In this document: positions 19,008 through 31,301 of the stretch, piece after piece
Layout: each line of letters begins with the position of its first letter
How positions within the stretch are numbered: position 1 is the stretch's first letter
NCBI GenBank assembly: GCA_017893485.1
Contig: CM030366.1
Location: forward strand, 200,007,173 to 200,071,172
Length of the DNA stretch: 64,000 nucleotides
Origin: Hemerocallis citrina
Lineage: Eukaryota > Streptophyta > Magnoliopsida > Asparagales > Asphodelaceae
Direction: 5' to 3'
Translations under genes and position numbers: made by a program
The notes under the pieces: model-generated
Told to the model about the DNA's origin: nothing
The model's database searches: none
What the model saw: the letters and a program-made list of their open reading frames with translations, nothing else

Positions 19008-21695
19008 TGTAGCGCCCCGAATTTCTAAATACGAAACTTTAGAAAATACGTGGCACTTTCCCAGCGATCCACTTCAATGTAACAACACACATAGCCAAAA
19101 ACTCAAATCATTTTATTCCAAACCTTTATTACAATAATCTTTTCAAATTGCAGCGGAAATACAAACACCTTACATTACAATAATTCTTTTACAACACTAT
19201 TCTTTACAAAATTACACATGGCTCTATCATCTCACTCATACTCTCTAAAGCTAACCCAAGCATCCAAGCCTCCAATTCTAAGCAATAACCTGCAACATGT
19301 GAGGCTAGAGTTGAACTCTAACCCCCAATACTACGGGGTCAGCCATAAATGGTGTGAGTGATATAAACAACAACATAAATAAAAATAAACATAAACTCTC
19401 AAACAACATGTACTGAACAAAAATGCATAAACTGAACATGTAATATGAAACAAGAACGATAGGCCAGTACATGCATGAAGCCGAGTCGAGAAACAATACC
19501 AACGATCAATATCCTTCAATCAAATTACTCTCAAAATAGTACAGTTCACTGTACGGTACAGTCGACTGTTCAAAGGACCAGTCGACTGATCTGAACAACA
19601 ATAATCCTCACCTCTCTGATCATGCCCAACTATCAATAAATCTCAATACCACGATGTATGTCCAACAATCGATCTCCAATAATACCATAGATCGGATACC
19701 CATATATCCATCTACAAAACTAAAGAGGGTATAGATAGAATACGAACCCGGCATGCATCACCAATAGTGACTATTACACCGACGAACATGTTCATCTACA
19801 AACAAACTAAGAGGGTATAGATAGAATACGAACCCGGCATGCATCACCAATAGTGACTATTACACCGACGAACATGTTCATCTACAAACAAACTAAAGAG
19901 GGTATAGATAGAATACGAACCCGGCATGCATCACCAATGGTGACTATTACACCGACGAACATATTCATCTACAAACAAACTAAAGAGGGTATAGATAGAA
20001 TACGAACCCGGCATGCATCACCAATGGTGACTATTACACCTACGAACATATTCATCTACAAGCAAACTAAAGAGGGTATAGATAGAATACGAACCCGGCA
20101 TGCATCACCAATGGTGACTATTACACCGACGAACATATTCATCTACAAGTAAACTAACGATAACAAGAACCTTCAAGATCATGAAAACTCATCAGAACCA
20201 GTCGACTTATGCCGTAATAAGTCGACTGCCTCGAGAACTAATAGTCAAAATTATAACAAGTGCAGTAAGTCGACTTAACCAACCATCAGTCGACTTACCC
20301 GAGATAATTATCAATAATTCTCAAGAAACAATCCAAGTGCTAACAGTATAAGATGACTTATAAAAATCATAAGTAGACTTATCAATAATATAAGGTGACT
20401 TATAGAAATCATAAGTAGACTTATCAACAGTATAAGATGACTCATAAAAATCATAAGTAGACTTATCAAAAGTATAAGATGACTTATAAAGATCATAAGA
20501 AGACTTATCAAAACATAAGATGACTTATAAAGATCATAAGAAGACTTATCAAAACATAAGATGACTTATAAAGATCATAAGAAGACTTATCAAAACATAA
20601 GATGACTTAAAAGGGGACATAAGTCGACTTATAAGAACATAAGTCGACTTATAAGAACATAAGTCGACTTACCCGAGAGAATTTCGAGAAAAAACTAAAG
20701 ATACAATATTAGGGTCGTACCAGTCGACTGATACCTAGTCCCAGTCGACTGTCGGCCTACAGATCTCACAATTTAGGTCTGAAATCAATAATCAATACTG
20801 GAGTCAATCTCAAATACCAAATCTCTCCCTCTACTCATATCTAATCCAACTCGTAAATAACAATGTCTAGAGATTCCTCCATCCAATTTCTTATCTTCAA
20901 TAATCATAATCGAATCTTAACATGTTTTAAGCAATCAAGAATTGTCAATCGAGATCTACTAATCTATCATGGATTTCACATGTATATTACGAATAACAAC
21001 CATGGCATCGATTTCATACAAGATACGAAATCATCAAACAAAACAACATGCAATCATACACATAAACAAACAAGTCTATATCACTCACCTTTAGAAGCAA
21101 GAAGAATCCACAAAAGCCTTCCTTTGCTAGATCCAAACTCCTTCTCCAATCACCAAGAAAATAATATAATGAAATCTGAGTTATGCAGCGAATGACGGCT
21201 GCAACTCTCTTTATATAGGCCGGGATCAAGTATTAGGGTTTAGGAATTACATTTGCAAAACAATCCATCCAAATACAATTATATATATATATCTTCTTTT
21301 GGAAATTCATCTCATAATTCATTAAAATTAGGATTTATATGAAAATATACTTCTATACCTTAACAAATACTGATCGGAAAATCCAGTAAATACATTTTGC
21401 ACTTCAACCCTTAAAATTGTCAATTTTGCAAATAAGCCCTTCTTTTATTAAAATTTGCAAATAGTACTAATTAAATTCAGAAAAATCCGGAAAAATACTA
21501 CATAATTCCAAAATAATAAATAATGATTTTTCATAAAGAATTCTTAATTTTTCAAGCATCTCAAAACTCATTTGCACGTGTTTTGCACGTGTACAAAAGA
21601 TAGATCTTTTTAGAAAATATCAATTAAATCCTCAGAAATTCATTTAAATCCATTTTCAAATAATAAAATAATATTTGAAAATACGGGGTTCTACA
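19008..21695 (-). repeat. 3' LTR of the gag-only element
   Basis: Same length as the other LTR. The differences seen are single-base: near 19260, 19950, 20043, 20438, 20928 and 21376. The five-unit array has AGGGTATAG at 19726, 19812, 19898, 19985 and 20072. GTCGAC palindromes lie at 19560-19590, 20195-20295 and 20620-20745. Confidence 0.95.
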
Positions 21696-21710
21696 TCACT
21701 CCCTCCTTAG
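21696..21710 (-). promoter_or_regulatory. Polypurine tract of the gag-only element
   Basis: The minus strand reads CTAAGGAGGGAGTGA immediately before the 3' LTR start TGTAGAACCCC, as expected for the plus-strand primer. A second copy of AAGGAGGGAGTGG lies nearby at about 21990-22003. Confidence 0.75.
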
Positions 21711-21884
21711 AAGAGTTCTGTCCTCAGAACTACGGCTAATGAGGTCCAAACAACCCACTAACAATGATTGAAAATTCATAGCTGGAAACATAAATCTTTA
21801 GGAAATACAATCACACCAAAGAATGCATTCCAACAAAATAAATACATCACACCAATTAATCACAATCATGCAAAGAACTTAGAA

Positions 21885-21962
21885 AAGACAAGCTTCCGCT
21901 GCGCGACTCTGATAAAGCCATGCTGCAACAACCACTGAACTTCTGCATCCAACTCTGACCTT
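21885..21962 (-). pseudogene. Vestige of gypsy reverse transcriptase start
   Basis: On the minus strand a short frame reads E-L-D-A-E-V-Q, then L-L-Q-H-G-F-I-R. This resembles the run that precedes the first RT motif in gypsy elements (E-L-x4-L-L-x-x-G-F-I-R). No further RT motif follows. It suggests that this element derives from a full chromovirus by deletion of most of pol. The stretch is short, so chance similarity is possible. Confidence 0.45.
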
Positions 21963-22249
21963 CTGCTTCATCCCTCCAAGAATCAATGACCACTCCCTCC
22001 TTAGAAAAGAATGACTAAGGGTAGCCACCTCAAGACCTTGCTTGGAAACGCCTTAAGATCCACACTAAGGCTAGCAATAAATGGGCGACACAAATAGCAT
22101 GCAAGAAAACAGTATCAAATAAAACTTTGCCTTTATTCCATCAATCCAAATAAATTGTTACATGAAGATAATATTCAATCCTCAATTATTCCAAAATAAA
22201 GTTTTACTTAATACAAAAGAATAATTTCTAAAATTCTTGCACACACAGA

Positions 22250-23302
22250 TCATGTTTCTGGATTGCCCGCATCCTCTTCAGTCAATGCGAACACTCGCCC
22301 CTGATTCGGGTCCTTGTCTTTCCCTGCCTTCTCTTTCTTCAGCTGTGGACATTGTTGTCGAATGTGCCCTACTTGACCACATTGAAAACAAGTCTGCTTT
22401 GCCAACTTCGGACATTCTGACCTGAAATGTCCTGTCTGCCTGCAGAAATAACAAGTCACCTCCCGAGTTGCCGGTGCCTTCTGCACTGGATCACTGGGCT
22501 TGCTCTGCTTCACTGGGATTTCCTCCCTTTCCTGATCTTCTGCTGGCCTCTTCTTCTTGTTCCAAGTCTCTTGCTTTACCCGGGACTGATCCATATCTTC
22601 CTCGGTCATAGCTGCTCTCCTGACCAGCTTGTCGAATCTTCTGATGCCCAATGGAACCATCCTTGACCTCAAGTTTGGCCTCAAGCCCTGCTCAAACTTT
22701 TTGGCCTTCTTTGCTTCGTCCACTACCAACTCTGGTGCATACCTCGAAAGTTGAGCGAACTTCGTCTCATACTCCCGAACAGTCATGCTCCCCTGCTGAA
22801 GGTTCAAGAATTCAGTCGCCTTCTTCTCCTGAACATCAAGAGGAAAGAAGCGATCTCTGAACTCCTCCAGAAAGGCTTCCCATGTCAGCTGCTGATCTCC
22901 CAAATTCCTCTTCAGCGACTCCCACCAGATTCCTGCATCTTTCTCCAGCTGCATCGAAGCTAACTTCACCTTGCTAGCTTCAGGAGTCTCTGACACCTCG
23001 AAGATCGTCTGCATCTTCCTAATCCAATCATCTGCTGCTGTTGGATCAGCTTGCCCCTCAAAGACTGGCGGCCTCATCCTCTTAAAGGATTCGATCTGCT
23101 TAATGGGGTCGGCATTCACCAATCCATGTCCAACTCCATGATTGGGCGGCGGATTCTGCTGCTGCGCCACATTGAGTGCCATCAGCGTATTCAAGGTCTG
23201 ATACACCTTAGCGAATTCAGCCTCTAGGTCAATTCCCGCTCCTCGAGAACTACCCGATCCATCCTCATTGTTGCCTCCATTTCTGCCCCTGGGTGCAACC
23301 AT
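22250..23302 (-). CDS. Intact Ty3/gypsy gag protein
   Basis: A 350-residue uninterrupted gag. After a low-complexity start, the retrotransposon gag (capsid) domain spans about residues 75-230. It shows A-D-D-W-I-R-K-M, I-W-W-E, W-E-A-F-L-E-E-F, F-L-N-L-Q-Q-G-S-M-T-V and F-E-Q-G-L-R. A basic stretch follows, then two CCHC zinc knuckles at about residues 284-297 (C-Y-F-C...H...C) and 303-316 (C-F-Q-C...H...C). It would package element RNA in virus-like particles. The frame ends at a stop just after R-V-F-A-L-T-E-E, the place where chromovirus polyproteins enter the protease, so the pol part has been removed right after gag. ATG at 23302 follows the primer-binding site by about 220 bp. Confidence 0.93.
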   Translation of the reverse strand: MVAPRGRNGGNNEDGSGSSRGAGIDLEAEFAKVYQTLNTLMALNVAQQQNPPPNHGVGHGLVNADPIKQIESFKRMRPPVFEGQADPTAADDWIRKMQTIFEVSETPEASKVKLASMQLEKDAGIWWESLKRNLGDQQLTWEAFLEEFRDRFFPLDVQEKKATEFLNLQQGSMTVREYETKFAQLSRYAPELVVDEAKKAKKFEQGLRPNLRSRMVPLGIRRFDKLVRRAAMTEEDMDQSRVKQETWNKKKRPAEDQEREEIPVKQSKPSDPVQKAPATREVTCYFCRQTGHFRSECPKLAKQTCFQCGQVGHIRQQCPQLKKEKAGKDKDPNQGRVFALTEEDAGNPET

Positions 23303-23525
23303 TTTGATTACTGCAAAACGAGTGTAAAGTTAGAGCATCACACACACGATTCAAACTCACATTAATATCCTATGGCAAGACCATAACCATACCATAACCT
23401 CAAACAAAACATCATATTTCAACTCTATGTGATACTCACACTCTAATGTCCACACCTAGGTACTCACTCTCTAGTGTCCACACCTAGGTTGGTTTTCATA
23501 CTATGTCTATCATTACTATTGAAGC

Positions 23526-23540
23526 ATGCTCTGATACCAA
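23526..23540 (-). promoter_or_regulatory. Primer-binding site of the gag-only element
   Basis: On the minus strand TTGGTATCAGAGCAT begins two bases inside the 5' LTR. It contains the 12-base TGGTATCAGAGC typical of initiator-Met tRNA priming in plant LTR retrotransposons. Confidence 0.9.
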
Positions 23541-23542
23541 AC

Positions 23543-26230
23543 TGTAGCGCCCCGAATTTCTAAATACGAAACTTTAGAAAATACGTGGCACTTTCCCAGC
23601 GATCCACTTCAATGTAACAACACACATAGCCAAAAACTCAAATCATTTTATTCCAAACCTTTATTACAATAATCTTTTCAAATTGCAGCGGAAATACAAA
23701 CACCTTACATTACAATAATTCTTTTACAACACTATTCTTTACAAAATTACACATGGCTCTATCATCTCACTCATACTCTCTAAAGCTAACCCAAGTATCC
23801 AAGCCTCCAATTCTAAGCAATAACCTGCAACATGTGAGGCTAGAGTTGAACTCTAACCCCCAATACTACGGGGTCAGCCATAAATGGTGTGAGTGATATA
23901 AACAACAACATAAATAAAAATAAACATAAACTCTCAAACAACATGTACTGAACAAAAATGCATAAACTGAACATGTAATATGAAACAAGAACGATAGGCC
24001 AGTACATGCATGAAGCCGAGTCGAGAAACAATACCAACGATCAATATCCTTCAATCAAATTACTCTCAAAATAGTACAGTTCACTGTACGGTACAGTCGA
24101 CTGTTCAAAGGACCAGTCGACTGATCTGAACAACAATAATCCTCACCTCTCTGATCATGCCCAACTATCAATAAATCTCAATACCACGATGTATGTCCAA
24201 CAATCGATCTCCAATAATACCATAGATCGGATACCCATATATCCATCTACAAAACTAAAGAGGGTATAGATAGAATACGAACCCGGCATGCATCACCAAT
24301 AGTGACTATTACACCGACGAACATGTTCATCTACAAACAAACTAAGAGGGTATAGATAGAATACGAACCCGGCATGCATCACCAATAGTGACTATTACAC
24401 CGACGAACATGTTCATCTACAAACAAACTAAAGAGGGTATAGATAGAATACGAACCCGGCATGCATCACTAATGGTGACTATTACACCGACGAACATATT
24501 CATCTACAAACAAACTAAAGAGGGTATAGATAGAATACGAACCCGGCATGCATCACCAATGGTGACTATTACACCGACGAACATATTCATCTACAAGCAA
24601 ACTAAAGAGGGTATAGATAGAATACGAACCCGGCATGCATCACCAATGGTGACTATTACACCGACGAACATATTCATCTACAAGTAAACTAACGATAACA
24701 AGAACCTTCAAGATCATGAAAACTCATCAGAACCAGTCGACTTATGCCGTAATAAGTCGACTGCCTCGAGAACTAATAGTCAAAATTATAACAAGTGCAG
24801 TAAGTCGACTTAACCAACCATCAGTCGACTTACCCGAGATAATTATCAATAATTCTCAAGAAACAATCCAAGTGCTAACAGTATAAGATGACTTATAAAA
24901 ATCATAAGTAGACTTATCAATAATATAAGGTGACTTATAGAAATCATAAGTAGACTTATCAACAGTATAAGATGACTTATAAAAATCATAAGTAGACTTA
25001 TCAAAAGTATAAGATGACTTATAAAGATCATAAGAAGACTTATCAAAACATAAGATGACTTATAAAGATCATAAGAAGACTTATCAAAACATAAGATGAC
25101 TTATAAAGATCATAAGAAGACTTATCAAAACATAAGATGACTTAAAAGGGGACATAAGTCGACTTATAAGAACATAAGTCGACTTATAAGAACATAAGTC
25201 GACTTACCCGAGAGAATTTCGAGAAAAAACTAAAGATACAATATTAGGGTCGTACCAGTCGACTGATACCTAGTCCCAGTCGACTGTCGGCCTACAGATC
25301 TCACAATTTAGGTCTGAAATCAATAATCAATACTGGAGTCAATCTCAAATACCAAATCTCTCCCTCTACTCATATCTAATCCAACTCGTAAATAACAATG
25401 TCTAGAGATTCCTCCATCCAATTTCTTATCTTCAATAATCATAATCGAATCTTAACATGTTTCAAGCAATCAAGAATTGTCAATCGAGATCTACTAATCT
25501 ATCATGGATTTCACATGTATATTACGAATAACAACCATGGCATCGATTTCATACAAGATACGAAATCATCAAACAAAACAACATGCAATCATACACATAA
25601 ACAAACAAGTCTATATCACTCACCTTTAGAAGCAAGAAGAATCCACAAAAGCCTTCCTTTGCTAGATCCAAACTCCTTCTCCAATCACCAAGAAAATAAT
25701 ATAATGAAATCTGAGTTATGCAGCGAATGACGGCTGCAACTCTCTTTATATAGGCCGGGATCAAGTATTAGGGTTTAGGAATTACATTTGCAAAACAATC
25801 CATCCAAATACAATTATATATATATATCTTCTTTTGGAAATTCATCTCATAATTCATTAAAATTAGGATTTATATGAAAATATACTTCTATACCTTAACA
25901 AATACTGATCGGAAAGTCCAGTAAATACATTTTGCACTTCAACCCTTAAAATTGTCAATTTTGCAAATAAGCCCTTCTTTTATTAAAATTTGCAAATAGT
26001 ACTAATTAAATTCAGAAAAATCCGGAAAAATACTACATAATTCCAAAATAATAAATAATGATTTTTCATAAAGAATTCTTAATTTTTCAAGCATCTCAAA
26101 ACTCATTTGCACGTGTTTTGCACGTGTACAAAAGATAGATCTTTTTAGAAAATATCAATTAAATCCTCAGAAATTCATTTAAATCCATTTTCAAATAATA
26201 AAATAATATTTGAAAATACGGGGTTCTACA
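23543..26230 (-). repeat. 5' LTR of the gag-only element
   Basis: Minus orientation, starting TGTAGAACCCCG (at 26230) and ending CGGGGCGCTACA (at 23543). It contains a TATA box near 25746-25753, five 86-87-bp tandem units (about 24255-24690) and GTCGAC palindromes (24096-24125, 24735-24835, 25155-25290). Confidence 0.95.
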
Positions 26231-26235
26231 ATAAT

Positions 26236-29200
26236 TGTAACACCCCAAAATTTTTTTTTTGAAAACTAAGTCTCCAAATTCAATTCTTTCAATTTCTATA
26301 TCACTTTGGTCATAAATTAAGAAAGTTATATTTCAAGGAAAATTTTGGCAGAGTCTCCCTTGTAAATTTTGCCCCGAACACAAAAAGCTTACGGAATTCT
26401 GCTCAAAATTCCGTAGCTCACAATACACCCAATCAATTCACGGGCTCCCCAGGCCAAAATGAGCAGAAACATACAGGCAATATAATATAATGCTCTGGGG
26501 GCCAAACTCATAACGGATTATTAAATATCAATTAAAAACTATAAATTTCTTTGAAAAACGAGGTAATTTTTTTGAAAAATCCTTGTAAAACCTACCACAG
26601 AGCCCGGTACTCCACAACAAGATGGGTACGGGTCACAAACATACCACACCACCCCACACTATACTCATCATCGTCATATACATGCTTATACATCTCTAAT
26701 ACAATTTAAATCATAAATTTTACTATTCCTATAACTAAATAATACAAATTTTTAAATTAAAACTTCATCCTACCAATCCACGCTTCACCCCTGCACTGAT
26801 GAGAACCTGTAACAGTAGGGGATCTAGGGTAGTCCTCAGACTCCCCTAACCCCCCAAACACTAAGGGATTAGCCATTGCTGGAGTGAGTATAGTTATTAA
26901 TCTAATGACAAATTAAAATAGTATAAAGAAAATAATTTAAACTTACGAATACCAAATTAAGATAATGCAACCTGAATCCTGAACACAACAACATCGTCAA
27001 TACAATGATATATCAAATACTTTGCCAATCCTGCATTCAACTATTTAATTATCCATAACTTCTCACATTTCATAATATACTTCACATCAACCTCGTATAT
27101 ATATATATATGTACTTATTCGACATCCGCATAGTACGCATACACATACCATCCATTACTTTTCAATTTAACTACTCTAACCCAATTCATTCTTCCACAAG
27201 TATCGTCATAATAGCATTATAACCATTTGTATGTTATTACTCCTTTCATTAATAACCATTTGTATGAATACAACTCATAATGCACATACTCTCTTAATAA
27301 CCAGTTTCATAACCAATCCCATAATACGGGTATTTATTTTATTATGCCCTATCCAGTATCATTTCTTACAATTGCTAATATTCTCTTAATACCACATTCA
27401 TTCAAGTCTTATAACACAAATATAACATCTAATTGCTTATTGCAATGCTCTTACACCTCATCACATCATTAACACATTATTGATCGAATGCTTATACTTA
27501 TTACATCAAAAACATGTTTTATGGTTCATTTCCATCTCATTATACCACTTTAGAAATTCTCATTCTTATAAGTAATATATCTTATTATCATTTTCACTTA
27601 ATCCCCAAACACAATCTGGGGCCACAACATATTACATCCCATAGCCGATAGCTTGGGTAATCATCACTGTACCTCAAACCACACAGTTTGGGTAATATCA
27701 CATCACCTCTCAAGCCGATAGCTTGATTATTAATTCACTTCAATCACTTATCATCTTCACTCAATTTAATTCTTCATTTCCATTAATCATTACCAGTATC
27801 ATACCAACTTACCCTGCGAATTATGCCAAGGCAGGTAGTTCCCACCATTTCCACAGAAATAGCGGGCAGGTAGTTCCTTGACACAACTCCAAGGTACAAC
27901 TCATACAATACTGTTTTTCACTTAATAATCACACACATAATACAATTACTTCGTATTATTCATAAGAACACATGTCTCTTCTATTATTATCATTTTAAAT
28001 TAACCACATGCTGCATTTATCATTTCTTTCCGTACACTAACTCATAACACATTCACTTTCACATTTACGTCATTCACAACTATTTTCTTTCTCATCCACA
28101 ATTCACATTTCACTATTCACTTTCTTTCCCACACACAATTCACATTTCACTATTCACTTTCTTTCCCACACACAATTCACATTTCACTATTCACTTTCTT
28201 TCCCACACACAATTCACATTTCACTATCCACTTTCTTTCCTCTCACATTTTTATTAACCCCAAAGTTATTTTATTAGTTTGTAGACCAGTGAGCCACAGT
28301 ATCCCAACATACTGAAAGTCGACAACTCAGTAAACACACGGTCCGATGCTCACACAGAGTCTTACTCGTCCGAGGCTACGTCTTCCTCCTAACCGAACTA
28401 GCAAGGGAAAAACACGTCCCAGGTAAACTGGGTACTTCCTCCCAGCTGAAGCCAAGAGGGAAAAAGCCACGTCCCAGGTAAACTGGGTGCTTCCTCGCGA
28501 CGTCTGTCATCGAGGGAAAAACCACGTCCCAGGTAAACTGGGTGCTTCCTCCCAGCCGATAGCCAGGAGGGAAAAAACCACGTCCCAGGTAAACTGGGTG
28601 CTTCCTCGCGACAGCTGTCATCGAGGGAAAACCGGGCCTCAAGCCGATAGCTTGGGCAATAAAAATCACTTACCCCAAACATAGTTTGGGTCCACTTACC
28701 CCAAGCCGGTCCTTGGGTGTTAGGAGGTCTAGCCCAAACCCCCAGAATTGCTGTAGGTACTGGTCAACAAAGCCATCTGTTATTAGCATTAATCATTGCA
28801 TCTTTCCATTTTACTTTATCACACAAGCGTTTCACTTTTGCTTTAACCACGTGAATTAATACCACATTTTATTAGCACGTACCAGCTGATCTTTTATCTT
28901 CATGTCATTATACCACACTATGCATACACCCTGTTATTCAACACATAACTTATCATATCATATTAATGCATAATATTTATGCGCTAGGATATTTATTTTG
29001 CCATATCAACCCACATTAAGGGTACCATGTTATTTAATTTTCCATAACATCACCCATCATGAATACAATGCTATTTGCTACTTCATTAAATCACATATAA
29101 ACGTACACCAAGTTATAATATTAATAAAAGAACTATATTAGGTTATTCCATATCGTAAGAGTATCAAAATAGATAATTCATCACATTGTAATATCATACT

Positions 29201-30525
29201 ATTGCCCATTAATTCATGTCGAACATAATTAGACTGTAAACATATACCCACTTACTAATTTCATCAATTATCACATCACAAGTCAATATCATGATACATA
29301 TATATCCCAAACATACACCACACATGTGGATTTCCAAGAAAATGAGCCAAAATCATTTATTTCCTCTAATTAAATCTCATAATATTCAATTATAGCATAC
29401 TAGCTCATGCATCATGTTTCATATAAGTAAAATCACCTATAGGGGCTTATATGCCCCAAAACATGCACAAAACGTGCACCATAATTACACGGATTTTCAA
29501 AACATGATCACAATCACTAATTTCGTCTAATTACATCTTATAACATCCATCCATAGCATGCTAGCCCGTACACAAGGCTCCGCATATACCAAATTACCTA
29601 TATCGGCCTATATACCCTAAAAACATGCACAAAACATGCACGGGGTAAAAATATGCATAAACGATTTAATATATTTGGTTTTTATATATCAACACATCAC
29701 ATTAACCCATACTATAAATTTTATATACTTAAAATAGTCACTTTCACCACATATCTCAAAAACCCATTTTGGATCCTTAAAAAATCCGTATTTTCAACAA
29801 AAATTCATTTTTGGGCATAACTCCCACAAAACATATCAAAAGGCCACGAAATTCAGCCACAATATAAAATATTTATAAACACAACGTACTCACCTGATGG
29901 ATTGAACAAACGATGTCCCACGTCCATCCTGTAGCCAGTCGAAGTTCGACTTTTTCCACCTAATTGAAAAATTATAGAACCGATTAGTTTAAAGCTCAAA
30001 ACTCGACCCATGGACCTCCAAATTTGAATCCGTCTTCACCCACGCGTCACAAATGACATATGTAGGCGAGCTACATTGACGGATTTCAAATTCGAACCCC
30101 GATGCAAGAACTCACATATTGATCGGAGGCTTTCTAATAGGAAAATTTCCTAATTTCTTCAATCCCTTGGTCCTAATATCTCAAATTAGGGTTAACAACA
30201 ATAATGAAACTCATCTATACCTCCGAATTCATCAAATTCTCACCTCTATATCGCGCGGACATTTCACCGAACACCCGGCATGCACTTTTCACCTATAATC
30301 CATTTCACTCAATTTAATTGAGCTGGAAGCCTATAAAAATCATCCTAAATTTATATTAATACTTTCATAATACTCTACACCCTCACATGCATTTTCTACA
30401 ATTACTTGGATCTAGTTTTCTACCCGATTTCATAAACTCTATAATTCGAGTTTATACCAAAATCACTACTCCCCATTTTATTCTAATGACTCACTATAAT
30501 TTTTACCACCATACCAGAGATAATT

Positions 30526-30578
<53 letters not shown>

Positions 30579-31301
30579 ATTTTACAAACCCAAAATCCTA
30601 ATTTACTAACAACTTGTAATTTCTCTAACAACCCACTAATTCCCCAAATTTTCTACTTCCAACACCTCTAAATCTCTCTACCATAATAATCCTACTCGAT
30701 AAAACTAACCACACTTAATTTTATACGAATAAATAAAATAAGGTATACCTTTTCGGAATCCTTTCGAAAATCCGATGCTACCACGTTGTAGAGAACCCTT
30801 CAATTAGTATACCCCTCAGTTTAATTTAAAAACCATGGAGGAATGAAAGAGATTTGGGTGGGGGAAGAGCCAACCGAATGGGTTCAGTGGCTTCGCAGCC
30901 TTCGACCGGGAGAGAAAAAGAAGGAAGGAAAAGAAAGAAGAAGTAATGGGTGTTAGGGAAATTTTTATAAAATATATTATATATAATAATAGTAATAGTA
31001 TGGTATATTTACCTATAAACCTTCCAAATATAAAATATTACAAATAAACCCCAACTCTACTTTTAACAATACAAAATATATTAAAACATTCCATAATAAT
31101 CCTCCAAAATCATAAAACAAAATTAAACAATAATTTTTCCATATAAAACTCGACTCATACTTCAATATACCATTTACTCCAATCCAATAAATACTCATAC
31201 CAATATCCATATTTAAAAATAAAATATATCAAAATAATTATTCACCACTCCAAATATATAAAACAAGCATTTCCGGTATTTTAAAAATTCGAGGTGTTAC
31301 A
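26236..31301 (-). mobile_element. Solo LTR (5066 bp) of a large-LTR family B
   Basis: Plus-strand ends are TGTAACACCCC and GAGGTGTTACA, flanked by ATAAT duplications at 26231-26235 and 31302-31306. It has no coding region. It matches the reverse complement of 39197-44126 over its length. Orientation is inferred from the shared GCTGACCCCTTAGTG/TTGCAGGTTCT block near the family's 3' part, which corresponds to the block in the TR-GAG LTR. Internal features are four 55-56-bp units around CACGTCCCAGGTAAACTGGG (28413-28600), a 47-bp array at about 28090-28240, and an AT microsatellite at 30531-30574. One internal region could instead be a non-LTR filler, but no primer-binding site is seen. Confidence 0.85.
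28090..28640. repeat. Two tandem arrays inside the solo LTR
   Basis: About three 47-bp units with ATTCACATTTCACTATTCAC (28090-28240) are followed by four 55-56-bp units with CACGTCCCAGGTAAACTGGG at 28413, 28468, 28523 and 28579. The second unit contains a CCCAG...CTGGG hairpin. The related LTR carries the counterpart at about 41735-42000. Confidence 0.85.

Larger units (their letters stand above)
19008..26230 (-). mobile_element. Young gag-only LTR retrotransposon (TR-GAG type)
   Basis: A complete element of 7223 bp flanked by the 5-bp duplication ATAAT (19003-19007 and 26231-26235). The two LTRs have identical length, 2688 bp, and I find only about six differences by eye. The internal region is 1847 bp with a primer-binding site, one open gag frame, a vestige of RT and a polypurine tract, but no protease, RT, RNase H or integrase. 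It is therefore non-autonomous and would depend on enzymes from a related Ty3/gypsy element. The intact gag and near-identical LTRs suggest recent insertion. Confidence 0.93.

Noticed and set aside
19853..20152. A plus-strand 99-codon frame with a repeated 29-residue unit (also at 24388-24687)
   Set aside because: It is the translation of the 87-bp LTR tandem array, whose period is a multiple of three. There is no start context or other support.
22237..22963. Plus-strand frames opposite gag
   Set aside because: They are antisense shadows of the intact gag at 22250-23302.
28090..28640. Spaced short repeats that could suggest a CRISPR-like array
   Set aside because: Repeat and spacer are both part of a degenerate tandem unit, the units are not separated by unique spacers, and this is a plant LTR.
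28376..28684. Repeat-containing frames on both strands and similar ones at 41648-42048
   Set aside because: They are translations of the 55-56-bp LTR arrays in the family B solo LTRs, open on both strands because of the repeat.
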